Positions 7,347 to 14,867 are shown, counted from the stretch's first letter. The stretch is DNA of 64,000 nt from an uncultured Pseudomonadales bacterium (GCA_947489425.1 CANLDL010000001.1:1-64000); one strand, 5' to 3'. The notes: generated from the sequence alone by a model not told the origin. Numbers and translations are program-made.

Positions 7347-7372
7347 GCGCGCCCCTGTTTGAGGCGTTAATA
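7301..7372 (+). other. attC site 15
   Basis: Left box CTCTAAC at 7301-7307, right box GTTAATA at 7366-7372. Compact 72 bp site with stems GGGCCTTCGGCC and GCGCTAAGCGCGCCCC. The upstream gene ends inside it. Confidence 0.87.
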
Positions 7373-7399
7373 GCCCGAGTTTAGAGTGTGCCTTAAAAA

Positions 7400-7873
7400 A
7401 TGAATATCTGCCCTAAATGTCAATATGAAAGAAAAGAAGTAGAACATGCACCTGACTGGCAATGTCCATCCTGTGGAATTGCATACGATAAAATCGAAAA
7501 AATTAAGCAAAGGCAAAAAGAGTCTGATAGTAAATATCACAAAGATATGGTCAATTGGCGGCGTAGAGTCAAAATACATAAATCCGGAACTTGGTATATT
7601 CTGCCTGTTGTAGTCCTTTTTTTACTTTTTAGCAAAAGCGATGTTAGCGTTTTTACATGTGGTGTATGGTCAATTATTTTTGGTTTTCTAGTAGCTTTTT
7701 ATGCCCATAAAACCAACGAGTCTGGTATGACATACGGTGATAGTGGTGGCTACAAAACTAAAGAAGAAAATCCTGTAGTCTTTAATATTGAACTATTTCT
7801 AGGCATATTAGGGTCCATCTTTTTAATAACCAATGGTTTTTTTGCTTTTTTTAATGCAGGCGGCTGCTCTTAA
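7400..7873 (+). CDS. Cassette zinc-ribbon membrane protein (157 aa)
   Basis: The N-terminus has two CxxC pairs (CPKC at residues 4-7 and CPSC at 22-25) in a typical zinc-ribbon frame ending GIAYDKIEKIK. A basic linker follows, then three hydrophobic segments near residues 64-78, 85-100 and 130-150. It should be a membrane protein with a cytoplasmic metal-binding head. Function unknown. Confidence 0.8.
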   Translation: MNICPKCQYERKEVEHAPDWQCPSCGIAYDKIEKIKQRQKESDSKYHKDMVNWRRRVKIHKSGTWYILPVVVLFLLFSKSDVSVFTCGVWSIIFGFLVAFYAHKTNESGMTYGDSGGYKTKEENPVVFNIELFLGILGSIFLITNGFFAFFNAGGCS

Positions 7874-7958
7874 CAAGTGCGTTATGTTCGCACGCAAAAA
7901 CACGCGTGCTGGACGGCTTACGCGCTGTTTCAGCCCGCCCCATACACAGGCGTTAGGG
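7868..7958 (+). other. attC site 16 (family B)
   Basis: Left box TCTTAAC at 7868-7874, right box GTTAGGG at 7952-7958. Interior almost identical to sites 8 and 13. Confidence 0.9.
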
Positions 7959-7980
7959 CATCTCAAAGGAGCTTTTGCTT

Positions 7981-8613
7981 ATGACTGAATATCTCTTTCT
8001 CATTCCTGTATCGCTATTTCTATTGCTTGGTGTAATGAGTCCGGGACCAAGCTTTATATTGGTAGCTCAAACGGCGCTTTCTAAATCAAGAAAAGAAGCA
8101 ATAGCTGTTTCCATTGGTATGGGGGTGGGGTCAACAGTCTTTGCTATTATTGCGTCTATAGGCCTTTTTGTTCTACTCGAAAGCGTTCCTTGGGTTTATA
8201 CTACACTAAAGTTAATTGGTGGCTCTTATTTATGTTTTTTGGCCTATAAAATGTGGAGATCATCAGGGGATGTAATGGCGATTTCTAAAAGAAATAATCA
8301 ATCACAAAATGGCCTTCTAAAAATGTTTTCAGTTGGCCTTTTTACTCAATTGAGTAATCCCAAAACAGCTATCATATTCGCTAGTGCATTTGCAGCTTTC
8401 TTACCTAAAGAGCTACCTATTTATAGCTACGCAATTATTGTTTCGCTTTCATTTTTAATTGATACACTTTGGTATGTTATCGTGTCAACTCTATTGTCAA
8501 CGGACAAAGCTCAGAGCTTATACGCAAGATTTAAAGGAGCTATTTGTAAAACAGCCAGTAGCTTTATGGCAGTAATGGGCATTAAATTAATTGCAAGCAG
8601 AAATTTGCCCTAA
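7981..8613 (+). CDS. LysE/RhtB family amino-acid exporter (cassette)
   Basis: The product has 210 residues and the classic start of the family, where SPGPSFILVAQTALSKSRK follows the first helix. Six hydrophobic segments are spaced along the chain, and the mid-protein motif QLSNPKTAIIF matches the NPK signature. The family exports amino acids or derivatives across the inner membrane; the substrate cannot be told. AGGAG at 7967-7971 favours ATG 7981 over an upstream TTG. It is a complete transporter carried as an integron cassette. Confidence 0.92.
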   Translation: MTEYLFLIPVSLFLLLGVMSPGPSFILVAQTALSKSRKEAIAVSIGMGVGSTVFAIIASIGLFVLLESVPWVYTTLKLIGGSYLCFLAYKMWRSSGDVMAISKRNNQSQNGLLKMFSVGLFTQLSNPKTAIIFASAFAAFLPKELPIYSYAIIVSLSFLIDTLWYVIVSTLLSTDKAQSLYARFKGAICKTASSFMAVMGIKLIASRNLP

Positions 8614-8711
8614 CAAAGCCATTAATCTGACGCCTTTTCCGTTATTCGTTTTTGTGCTTTGTTAGCACAATACCCGCAACTACAAAGGCGCAGCTTATGG
8701 CAGCGTTAGTA
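8608..8711 (+). other. attC site 17 (104 bp)
   Basis: Left box CCCTAAC at 8608-8614, right box GTTAGTA at 8705-8711. Interior arms include GTGCTTTGTTAGCAC. Confidence 0.83.
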
Positions 8712-8723
8712 GTACAGGAAAGT

Positions 8724-9074
8724 ATGTTACTTACAATTCACCAAGAGGTTATATTCGCAGCCAGGGGCAAAAATCTTGAACTTCTTAAGCAGAGGTTATC
8801 TGCTGGTGGGAATATTAATTATCTAGATGATAAATACGGTTCCGCACTATCTGAAGCTATAAATGGCGGTGATGATGAAATTATTCAATATCTGATTGAT
8901 AATGGTGCCAATGTGAATTTAGAGAATTCCAACGGTATCGTGCCTTTAGAATTGGCATTGCATCATGCCTCGGGTGATATTGTGAGAAAGCTATCTTGGT
9001 CAGGTGCAAAAATAAAGGGTAGGTGTCGTCCACACTGGAAAGAAAGATTGGAATCATGCCTAAAAGGCTACTAA
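8724..9074 (+). CDS. Ankyrin-repeat cassette protein (116 aa)
   Basis: The frame is open from 8652, but that part lies in attC site 17. ATG 8724, preceded by AGGAA, is preferred. Residues 12-90 contain three ankyrin-like units: FAARGKNLELLKQRLSAGGN, then SALSEAINGGDDEIIQYLID, then PLELALHHASGDIVRKLSWS. Each has the helix-loop-helix pattern, with NGANVN joining them. It likely mediates protein contacts in the cytoplasm. The partner is unknown. Confidence 0.85.
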   Translation: MLLTIHQEVIFAARGKNLELLKQRLSAGGNINYLDDKYGSALSEAINGGDDEIIQYLIDNGANVNLENSNGIVPLELALHHASGDIVRKLSWSGAKIKGRCRPHWKERLESCLKGY

Positions 9075-9155
9075 CAAAGCCATCAAAAATCGTTCTGACC
9101 AAAAAATGGCCTCCACTGGACTCACTATCGCTCGCATTTTATGTGGGCGTTATGT
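9069..9155 (+). other. attC site 18 (family C)
   Basis: Left box TACTAAC at 9069-9075, right box GTTATGT at 9149-9155. The CATTTTATGTGGGC right arm is typical of family C. The centre (GACCAAAAAATGGCCTCCA) resembles site 6. Confidence 0.88.
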
Positions 9156-9169
9156 ATAAGTAGAGAATC

Positions 9170-9526
9170 ATGGATCAAGATTTTGAAATAGAGATATTGG
9201 CTATATCTGGGTTGTCTAGCTTGGGTAAATACCTTCGCATGTCTCCTATCTCCTTAGCTATGGTAGAGGTAGACTCTGGAGATGTTGTATTAAAGCAAAA
9301 TGAAGTATCTCAAATAGCTGGGGTTGCATATGAATCCCGCAAAGGAGATGTATATGTATTTTCTATGTGTGTATTGTACAAATCTCCTATGCCAGCAAAA
9401 ACTTTAGTTTCGCAGTTTTCTCAGTTCTTGAAAGCAGCATCGTTACCTCACAGAATTACAGAGATACTCCATGAAGTAGATTTTGATGAAGAATGGATAA
9501 GTTATCAATGGCCAGCAAACACATAA
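9170..9526 (+). CDS. Cassette protein of unknown function (118 aa)
   Basis: A soluble protein with alternating hydrophobic strands (ISLAMVEVDSGDVVLKQ, GDVYVFSMCVLYKS), which suggests an alpha/beta fold. No motif or family is recognised. The start is 14 bases after the attC right box, and the stop overlaps the left box of site 19. Confidence 0.72.
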   Translation: MDQDFEIEILAISGLSSLGKYLRMSPISLAMVEVDSGDVVLKQNEVSQIAGVAYESRKGDVYVFSMCVLYKSPMPAKTLVSQFSQFLKAASLPHRITEILHEVDFDEEWISYQWPANT

Positions 9527-9604
9527 CAAATCAGTTAACTTCGCTCCTATCGGTGCTGGATAGCTTACGCGTTGCTCCGGCTGCCGGTTACTGAGGCGTT
9601 AACT
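9521..9604 (+). other. attC site 19 (family A)
   Basis: Left box ACATAAC at 9521-9527, right box GTTAACT at 9598-9604. Very close to site 9 along its length. Confidence 0.9.
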
Positions 9605-9607
9605 GAT

Positions 9608-9936
9608 ATGTATAAAGAAAGAGATCCAGATATAGAAGCAAAAGTAACGCTGTTATCTACAAAGACGGAGGCAGAAAAACTCCATCTGGCACAGGTTATA
9701 GGCCGGCACACCTCATTAAAGAAGATTATCTAACTACAGGTGTGCAACATTATATTGGGCAAGATACTTTAAGGCCAGGTGAAAGTTGCTTTGCTAATAT
9801 TTGGTTCATAGCCCCCGGGGCTTATCCTAAATCTTTATGGGTTGGTAAAAATATTCAATTTCAAGAAGGTGGCAGAGTTGTCGGGTATGCGGAAGTTAAA
9901 AAAATCAATAACGCTGTTTTGCTTAGAAACAGTTAA
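9608..9936 (+). pseudogene. Frameshifted EF-Tu domain-III-like cassette protein
   Basis: ATG 9608 opens a frame reading MYKERDPDIEAKVTLLSTKTE. After base 9670 the homology continues in the -1 frame: GRKTPSGTGYRPAHL, then the 9742-9936 frame with EGGRVVGYAEV. Joined, this is about 109 residues resembling the C-terminal beta-barrel of elongation factor Tu (where E. coli has EGGRHTPFFKGYRP and REGGRTVGAGVV), without the GTPase domain. One missing G near 9667-9671 explains the break. In the + frame alone a stop falls at 9731. It may be a broken gene, a sequencing error or, less likely, programmed frameshifting. Confidence 0.8.
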
Positions 9937-9990
9937 CAAGGCGTTTAAGCTAGGACACACTAACGTGCGCCTCTTAGTTTGGCGTTAGAG
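9931..9990 (+). other. attC site 20 (short, 60 bp)
   Basis: Left box AGTTAAC at 9931-9937, right box GTTAGAG at 9984-9990. The shortest intact site in the array. Confidence 0.85.
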
Positions 9991-10071
9991 CGCTAGAAAG
10001 TGAGAAAGTTTGTGAAAATTGTGGTGTGTGAATGAATTATACTGAAGGGCCTGGCCACCTTTGGGCAAGGC

Positions 10072-10078
10072 GTTAGAA
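10072..10078 (+). other. Orphan attC right box (GTTAGAA)
   Basis: AAGGCGTTAGAA matches attC right ends, but no left box is found between here and site 20. The 82 bp in between carry no credible gene. It looks like the remnant of a deleted or ORF-less cassette. Confidence 0.5.
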
Positions 10079-10102
10079 ATAATATTAAGTAAGGAGTCAA
10101 CC

Positions 10103-10396
10103 TTGTCATTGATGGGCGTCATAATTGGAAGTATTTTTGAATTAATATTTTGCGTATTCTGCTTCATGGTAGTAGCTTTTTCTGGGGGAGCCTTAGCGAA
10201 CGGTGGAGCGAGTAAAGTTGTGGTTAAGGTTCTTAACTATTTTCTCTGCCTTATACCCATCAGCTGCATAGTCTGCGCGATTGTTGTAATATTTGCCTAT
10301 TCCTCGGGTTTCGGCTCGAATTTTTATTGGCTTTTTGCAGTGCCCCCAGCTTTATTAGTTACTTACTTCATTATTATTGCAAGGTTGGCTAGGTGA
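10103..10396 (+). CDS. Cassette membrane protein of unknown function (97 aa)
   Basis: A TTG at 10103 is taken as start because AAGGAG at 10091-10096 sits six bases before it. ATG 10112 is an alternative. An upstream TTG at 10061 overlaps the orphan attC box and is rejected. Three hydrophobic segments (about residues 4-28, 42-66 and 72-93) make up nearly the whole protein. No family is recognised. Confidence 0.68.
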   Translation: MSLMGVIIGSIFELIFCVFCFMVVAFSGGALANGGASKVVVKVLNYFLCLIPISCIVCAIVVIFAYSSGFGSNFYWLFAVPPALLVTYFIIIARLAR

Positions 10397-10398
10397 AT

Positions 10399-10512
10399 TT
10401 CTAACAAACTGCTTTATCCGAAATTTTAGCCTTCCTTCCATTTTGAGGTGGCTGCGCCACTCAACTCCAAAACTATACTTTAGTCAAAATTCGACTGAGC
10501 AAGGCGTTAGGC
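10399..10512 (+). other. attC site 21 (114 bp)
   Basis: Left box TTCTAAC at 10399-10405, right box GTTAGGC at 10506-10512 (perfect consensus). Contains GAGGTGGCTGCGCCACTC as an extra hairpin. Confidence 0.85.
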
Positions 10513-10530
10513 ATAGATAGAGAGTTTAAG

Positions 10531-10905
10531 GTGAATATTAAATTTAACCGAATCGATCACGTGATGGTTACTGTTGGTGATCTTGTGATAGCTAAGGGGT
10601 TCTATGAAGGAATCCTTGGTTTTAAAGAAATAGTTTGCCCGTTACAAGATGGAAAGAGAATTTGGTATAAAATTGGAAATCAACAACTTCATGTAAATCT
10701 CCAAGAAAAATATCATAAGTCTGGCTTTGGTCATTTTGCAGTATCTGTTGAATATGACCAATATCATAACTATGCAAAGCAAGTCAGTGAATTAGGTAAA
10801 GTATCATGTGAATCTAAAGAGTTTGCTGATGGGGTATATAGGTTTTTTATCGATGATCCATTTAGCAACACTGTAGAAATCCACCAGGAATATAAAAATG
10901 CCTAA
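10531..10905 (+). CDS. VOC (glyoxalase/dioxygenase) superfamily protein (cassette)
   Basis: The product has 124 residues and begins with the family signature RIDHVMVTVGDLVIAKGFYE, where His9 is a typical metal ligand. GFGHFAVSVE in the middle and PFSNTVEIHQEY at the end supply the second His and the C-terminal Glu. One VOC module of this size normally dimerises and binds a divalent metal. The reaction (lyase, dioxygenase or resistance binding) cannot be told. GTG 10531 is the start. Confidence 0.88.
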   Translation: MNIKFNRIDHVMVTVGDLVIAKGFYEGILGFKEIVCPLQDGKRIWYKIGNQQLHVNLQEKYHKSGFGHFAVSVEYDQYHNYAKQVSELGKVSCESKEFADGVYRFFIDDPFSNTVEIHQEYKNA

Positions 10906-10962
10906 CAAGCACATTAAAAATTGCACGCAAAAAGCCGCTCGCCTTTTATGTTGGTGCTATCA
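10900..10962 (+). other. attC site 22 (family C, degenerate right box)
   Basis: The left box GCCTAAC at 10900-10906 is perfect. The right box reads GCTATCA where family C has GTTATCA-like sequence, so the G^TT crossover point is lost. Confidence 0.72.
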
Positions 10963-10970
10963 GTACTAGT

Positions 10971-11333
10971 ATGACAGGAAGAATTGGTCCACATACAGGA
11001 ATAGAATTCATTCTTTTTGATAGAGGTGAAAAACACGTAATTTACTTCAATTGGGATTCATGGCCAGAGGAGCAGTTCGCAGCGGCTGAGTTAGTTGGAG
11101 CAAAAAAGCTGAAGTTTTCGGAATCAGGAAGTTGGAAATCATCTTATATTTTCTATCGTAGTGACCACGAAGCGGAAGCAACGGAACTTAGGGATATAGT
11201 TGTCTCAGGCTTAACTCTACATGACGATGATTTTGAATCTAAAGAGTATCGAGTTGGAGAAATACTTGGTTACACCAAAGAAGATGTCGCACTATATATT
11301 AGTAATATCAAGGGTGGTACATCGCACTGCTAA
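10971..11333 (+). CDS. Cassette protein of unknown function (120 aa)
   Basis: A soluble, acidic protein starting MTGRIGPHTGIEFILFDRGE. It shows alternating strands and helices and no membrane segment. The cassette boundary before it is damaged (site 22), so it may be locked to the VOC gene as one double unit. No family is recognised. Confidence 0.7.
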   Translation: MTGRIGPHTGIEFILFDRGEKHVIYFNWDSWPEEQFAAAELVGAKKLKFSESGSWKSSYIFYRSDHEAEATELRDIVVSGLTLHDDDFESKEYRVGEILGYTKEDVALYISNIKGGTSHC

Positions 11334-11372
11334 CAAGTTTAGGCGCTCGTACGTACTACCAGCGCGCTAGAT
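11328..11372 (+). other. attC site 23 (decayed)
   Basis: The left box TGCTAAC at 11328-11334 is intact. The rest is short, and the right end reads GCTAGAT without GTT. Only a faint palindrome (GCGCTCG...CAGCGCGC) remains. Confidence 0.5.
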
Positions 11373-11391
11373 GCTAAATTCATTAAGAATT

Positions 11392-11472
11392 ATGAGTAAT
11401 GCGGTAAAAATAGAAGATTTAGAAACAGAAAAAATGAAGAAGCTTATAATTTCTGGGCGCAAATATGAATAA
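11392..11472 (+). CDS. Possible 26-residue peptide ORF
   Basis: The short frame encodes 26 charged residues and ends LIISGRKYE. It fills the gap between the decayed attC site 23 and the next gene. There is no ribosome site. It may be the 3' remnant of a lost cassette gene rather than a real gene. Confidence 0.25.
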   Translation: MSNAVKIEDLETEKMKKLIISGRKYE

Positions 11473-11478
11473 GTATAA

Positions 11479-11787
11479 ATGTTAATTCTAATTACTTTCA
11501 TCTTTTTATTAAGTAGTTTTGTCTGGGTGTATGAGATATACATGTTTCAGTGGGAAAGTTATAGGAAAGAATGCCCAATAGACAGAAACGAGAGTTTAGG
11601 AGAGCACTTGATAAATAGGGGAAATGAGCGTTATTTATCAGTTATTATTTTCGTTTCTGTAATATTGGGTTGTATGGTTGGGTACATTCAGCGAAATTGT
11701 AAAAAATTTAGAACTACATTATTTCGCGCTAATTATATCGCTTTAGCAAATTATACTATGATTTTTGCTCTTATTTTTAGCCCGTAA
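11479..11787 (+). CDS. Cassette membrane protein of unknown function (102 aa)
   Basis: Three hydrophobic segments (about residues 2-20, 54-72 and 84-100) flank a polar loop with KECPIDRNESLGEHLINRG. Two Cys lie in or near the loops. Likely an inner-membrane protein; no family is recognised. Confidence 0.68.
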   Translation: MLILITFIFLLSSFVWVYEIYMFQWESYRKECPIDRNESLGEHLINRGNERYLSVIIFVSVILGCMVGYIQRNCKKFRTTLFRANYIALANYTMIFALIFSP

Positions 11788-11789
11788 AT

Positions 11790-11878
11790 ACATAACAAGT
11801 CTTTATGTGCGCTGTTATTGAAGCTAGAGCTCTCATTGCACGGGTGCTTCATACCAACCCCATACATAAGCGTTAGAT
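11790..11878 (+). other. attC site 24
   Basis: Left box ACATAAC at 11790-11796, right box GTTAGAT at 11872-11878. The right end CCATACATAAGCG is a variant of family B. Confidence 0.85.
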
Positions 11879-11908
11879 TTACGAGACGATTAGTCAGATG
11901 GAGAATAC

Positions 11909-12895
11909 ATGCTTAACATTAGAAACACTTTATTTATACTAATCTTTTCCGTTAGCCAACTTGCTTATTCCGATTGGGTCTCCACAATTGATAAAGAATA
12001 TCGTTCGAGACAACCAGATCTATACGATAAAGTGCAAAATTCCAAAGATATTATTGATAATAATCAAGCTAGTAGAAAAATGAATATTCAAGCAGTTAAT
12101 ATATTGCTTTTAGTAATTGAAGAAGATGATAAATTTGCTCCAGCTTATGTTCAAATTGCAAGGGCAATTTCAAATATAGGTTACAAAATTAATAATGAAT
12201 TTAGTTCTGTAAGCTTAAAATCTCAAGAGGAGTACTTAAAGATAGCGTTAGATATTGAACCTGATTATGACTATGCATTAGCACTGATGGGTTACACTCA
12301 AATGTTTAAAAATAATTTGAATAGTGCGGCCGACTATTATGATCATGCCAGTAAGGTAGATTCAGGCTACCCATATTTGCGATCACAGTTGGCTCAATTA
12401 CAAACCAGGTTTGGAAATTACGAGGCTGCTATTAAAATTGCAACTGTAGCTTATGAAGAAAATAAAGATAATCCAAAGATAGCCTCAAGTATGATCAATG
12501 AAATAATATTTGCTCTAAAAAAAATGCCGGGCAAGTTGGCAGAATTGGATTACTGGCACAATAAAAGAATAGAAATATATCCAGAAAAAGCTTGGAATTG
12601 GGGAGATTATGCAAATTTGAAGCTATATGGATTCGGAGATCATGAAAGTGCTATAAAGTACTCTGAAAAAGCATTGAGCATAATGAACTATGAGCATGCC
12701 AGATTTTTATTGGCTGCCTCCCATTATAAAAAATGGAGTGATTATAAAGATAACCCTGAAAAGTCTGATGAAGCAATGAAATCATTTCGGATAGCATCTC
12801 AGATATACCCAGATAGGCAGAAAGTGATAATAAGGATATCTAATAACTCAAATCTAGCTAACACAGTAAAAGCTTTAAAATTACTAAATGAGTGA
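11909..12895 (+). CDS. Secreted TPR-repeat protein (cassette)
   Basis: This is the largest cassette gene, 328 residues. A signal peptide (LNIRNTLFILIFSVSQLAYS) is followed by helical repeats. The TPR pattern is clear at residues 105-130 (YLKIALDIEPDYDYALALMG), 135-160 (LNSAADYYDHASKVDSGYPY) and 235-262 (HESAIKYSEKALSIMNYEHA). It should be periplasmic or exported and act as a protein-binding scaffold. The partner is unknown. Confidence 0.85.
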   Translation: MLNIRNTLFILIFSVSQLAYSDWVSTIDKEYRSRQPDLYDKVQNSKDIIDNNQASRKMNIQAVNILLLVIEEDDKFAPAYVQIARAISNIGYKINNEFSSVSLKSQEEYLKIALDIEPDYDYALALMGYTQMFKNNLNSAADYYDHASKVDSGYPYLRSQLAQLQTRFGNYEAAIKIATVAYEENKDNPKIASSMINEIIFALKKMPGKLAELDYWHNKRIEIYPEKAWNWGDYANLKLYGFGDHESAIKYSEKALSIMNYEHARFLLAASHYKKWSDYKDNPEKSDEAMKSFRIASQIYPDRQKVIIRISNNSNLANTVKALKLLNE

Positions 12896-12903
12896 AATCT
12901 AAA

Positions 12904-12978
12904 ATCTAACAAATCAATCAACTATGCGCCTTCAATGCTAGACGCAGCAAAGCTACACCAGTTATTGAAGCGTTAGCT
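12904..12978 (+). other. attC site 25 (family A)
   Basis: Left box ATCTAAC at 12904-12910 (perfect consensus), right box GTTAGCT at 12972-12978. Interior CAATCAACTATGCGCC is family A with more changes than the left-hand copies. Confidence 0.87.
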
Positions 12979-12995
12979 TTAAAAAAGGAATAATT

Positions 12996-13625
12996 ATGAT
13001 TTTTGAAGTATGGATAATGTTTTCTGCTGCGGCATTTTTAAATATTATCAGCCCAGGTCCTGCTATTTTACTTGCAATATCTAATGGTATCGCATCTGGC
13101 TCTAAAGCAGTCATAGCATCTTCAGTAGGAAACGTAGCAGGGTTGTTTATCCTTTCTACTGTATCAATGTTTGGTTTAGGTTTAATACTTCAAACATCGG
13201 CTGTTTTATTTACAGTACTAAAGTTTATTGGTGCTGGTTATTTAATATACTTAGGTATAAAGAAGTTTAGAAGCACAGATATCTTTTTTACTGACGATAA
13301 TTTAAAGTCTTCTGAAAAAATAGAATTTTTTAAAAAACTCAAAGAAGCATTTATTGTTGCAATTACAAACCCAAAGGCCATTTTATTTTTTATAGCTTTT
13401 TTTCCAATATTTATGGACACTAATTCACCTGTGTTATCTCAGTTCGTGATCATGACTCTAACATTTATGAGCATCTCATTTTTAAGTTTGGTGACATATG
13501 GGCTAATTGCAAAATCAGCAAGACATTGGTTTAAAAATAAAAAAATAGTAAACATTTTTCACAAAGTAACAGGAGGTATTTTTATAGGGTTTGGTGTTGC
13601 TTTATTACAAGTGAAAAATAGTTAA
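12996..13625 (+). CDS. LysE/RhtB family amino-acid exporter (cassette)
   Basis: Second exporter of this family in the array, 209 residues, with SPGPAILLAISNGIASGSK after helix 1 and AITNPKAILFFIAFFPIF in the middle. Six hydrophobic segments are present. AAAGGA precedes the ATG. It differs widely from the copy at 7981, so the two were captured separately and are not a recent duplication. Substrate unknown. Confidence 0.92.
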   Translation: MIFEVWIMFSAAAFLNIISPGPAILLAISNGIASGSKAVIASSVGNVAGLFILSTVSMFGLGLILQTSAVLFTVLKFIGAGYLIYLGIKKFRSTDIFFTDDNLKSSEKIEFFKKLKEAFIVAITNPKAILFFIAFFPIFMDTNSPVLSQFVIMTLTFMSISFLSLVTYGLIAKSARHWFKNKKIVNIFHKVTGGIFIGFGVALLQVKNS

Positions 13626-13710
13626 GCTTAAAAAGTGTTATGTTTGCACGAAAACACGTGTGCTGTGGTGGCTTCTACGTTGCTCCAGTCGCCCCATGCA
13701 TTGGTTTAAC
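13626..13710 (+). other. attC site 26 (family B, decayed)
   Basis: The left box GCTTAAA lacks AAC and the right end reads GTTTAAC in an altered context. The interior (GTGTTATGTTTGCACGAAAA) is still recognisably family B. Confidence 0.65.
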
Positions 13711-13715
13711 CGTAT

Positions 13716-14189
13716 ATGAAGTTTAAATTAGTACATATGCATGAAGAATTTAGTCGCTCTAATTTCGAAGAGTCTCAAGTATGGGGAAGCTATTATGAGC
13801 CAGACGATATCGATGATATTGTCGAAATGGGATTTAGCCGAGAAGAAGTTACACGCGAACTTGAAAAGGTAAATTGGTCGGATAGCTATTGTTTTCCTAT
13901 TGCTGAGAATACAAAAATTGGCTCCTTTATGTATGAATATAGAAAGGCAGTATTCACAACAGAAAGCGGGAAAGTTTTTAGTGGTTATGTTGTAAATCGT
14001 GGCCATGCTATTCGTTTATTTGGAGCTAAAAAAGAGTGGCGTATTAATATTAACTTATTTGATCTCATCCAGGTAGAAATGGAAGAATTGAAAGTCGATT
14101 TAGAGTTAAATAATGCCGAAGAACTTTTTCCATTAAATGTCAGGATACCTTATATAAATCATGAGTTTATTTTTGCAAAAAACAATTAA
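13716..14189 (+). CDS. Cassette protein of unknown function (157 aa)
   Basis: A soluble acidic protein starting MKFKLVHMHEEFSRSNFEES. The middle (FTTESGKVFSGYVVNRGHAI) has strand-turn-strand character. No membrane segment, signal peptide or known motif is seen. The start lies five bases after the decayed right box of site 26. Confidence 0.72.
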   Translation: MKFKLVHMHEEFSRSNFEESQVWGSYYEPDDIDDIVEMGFSREEVTRELEKVNWSDSYCFPIAENTKIGSFMYEYRKAVFTTESGKVFSGYVVNRGHAIRLFGAKKEWRININLFDLIQVEMEELKVDLELNNAEELFPLNVRIPYINHEFIFAKNN

Positions 14190-14264
14190 CAAGCACATCA
14201 AAAATTGCCCACAAAAGACGTTTGCTGGACTCGCTATCACTCGCCTTTTATGTGGGCGTTTTAG
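14184..14264 (+). other. attC site 27 (family C)
   Basis: Left box AATTAAC at 14184-14190, right end GTTTTAG at 14258-14264. Interior ACAAGCACATCAAAAATTGC and CTTTTATGTGGGC. Confidence 0.83.
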
Positions 14265-14276
14265 GAAATATCTAGC

Positions 14277-14810
14277 ATGAAATTAAACTCTGGATCAATC
14301 GTAATACAAAAGCCTGTCTCTAATGTTTTTAATTTCTCGAGAAGCATGGCCCACTTTTCAGAGGAGTCCAAGATATATGAATTAGAAGACTATGATCTTG
14401 AGACCGATGATGATATTGAAGGACTACTTGAAGAGACCGATGAGTTCTCTATTTATGCTTTCGCTAAGTATGAGGGTGATAAAGACTTCGTGATCGATTT
14501 AAGGGTTTTAAAGGTGAATCCAGATCAATATCTGATTTTTAAAATTAATCGAGTTGGTGTATACCAAAACGAGGAAGATGAATACGAAGATGTAAAGGCG
14601 CTACCTCTGGCTTTTATCTGGGAACAAGTGGAGCTAGGGTTTCTTTTTACTGAGCTGTCGGGTGCAACTAAAGTAAAGGTAGTAACATATGTAAAGCCAT
14701 CCGCAGGGATTATGTTTAAATTACTGGCATGGTTGGCAAATACGCTCAGCATGCGTGAAAGCAGAAGATACTTAAAGCGATGGGCAGCTATTGTTCAAAA
14801 ATATGCCTGA
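14277..14810 (+). CDS. SRPBCC-like cassette protein (177 aa)
   Basis: The opening (SGSIVIQKPVSNVFNFSRS) is the beta1-helix motif of SRPBCC/START-type ligand-binding proteins, and the end (YLKRWAAIVQKYA) matches their long C-terminal helix. An acidic insert at residues 40-60 is unusual. No catalytic residue can be assigned. The group binds hydrophobic ligands or lipids. It is the last cassette gene before the array ends. Confidence 0.65.
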   Translation: MKLNSGSIVIQKPVSNVFNFSRSMAHFSEESKIYELEDYDLETDDDIEGLLEETDEFSIYAFAKYEGDKDFVIDLRVLKVNPDQYLIFKINRVGVYQNEEDEYEDVKALPLAFIWEQVELGFLFTELSGATKVKVVTYVKPSAGIMFKLLAWLANTLSMRESRRYLKRWAAIVQKYA

Positions 14811-14867
14811 TAAACACATTAAATTTGCCCTCTATCGGTCGTCTGACACGTTTTGATACGGGCACAC
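14805..14867 (+). other. attC site 28 (family C, decayed array end)
   Basis: The sequence GCCTGATAAACACATTAAATTTGCC corresponds to the family C start GCCTAACAAGCACATTAAAAATTGC, with AAC lost. The right end (TTTTGATACGGGCACAC) has no GTT. It marks the distal limit of the array. Confidence 0.6.

Noticed and set aside
349..14867. Regularly spaced repeats as a CRISPR array
   Set aside because: The repeats are 60-131 bp, imperfect, palindromic with attC boxes, and separated by real genes of variable length.
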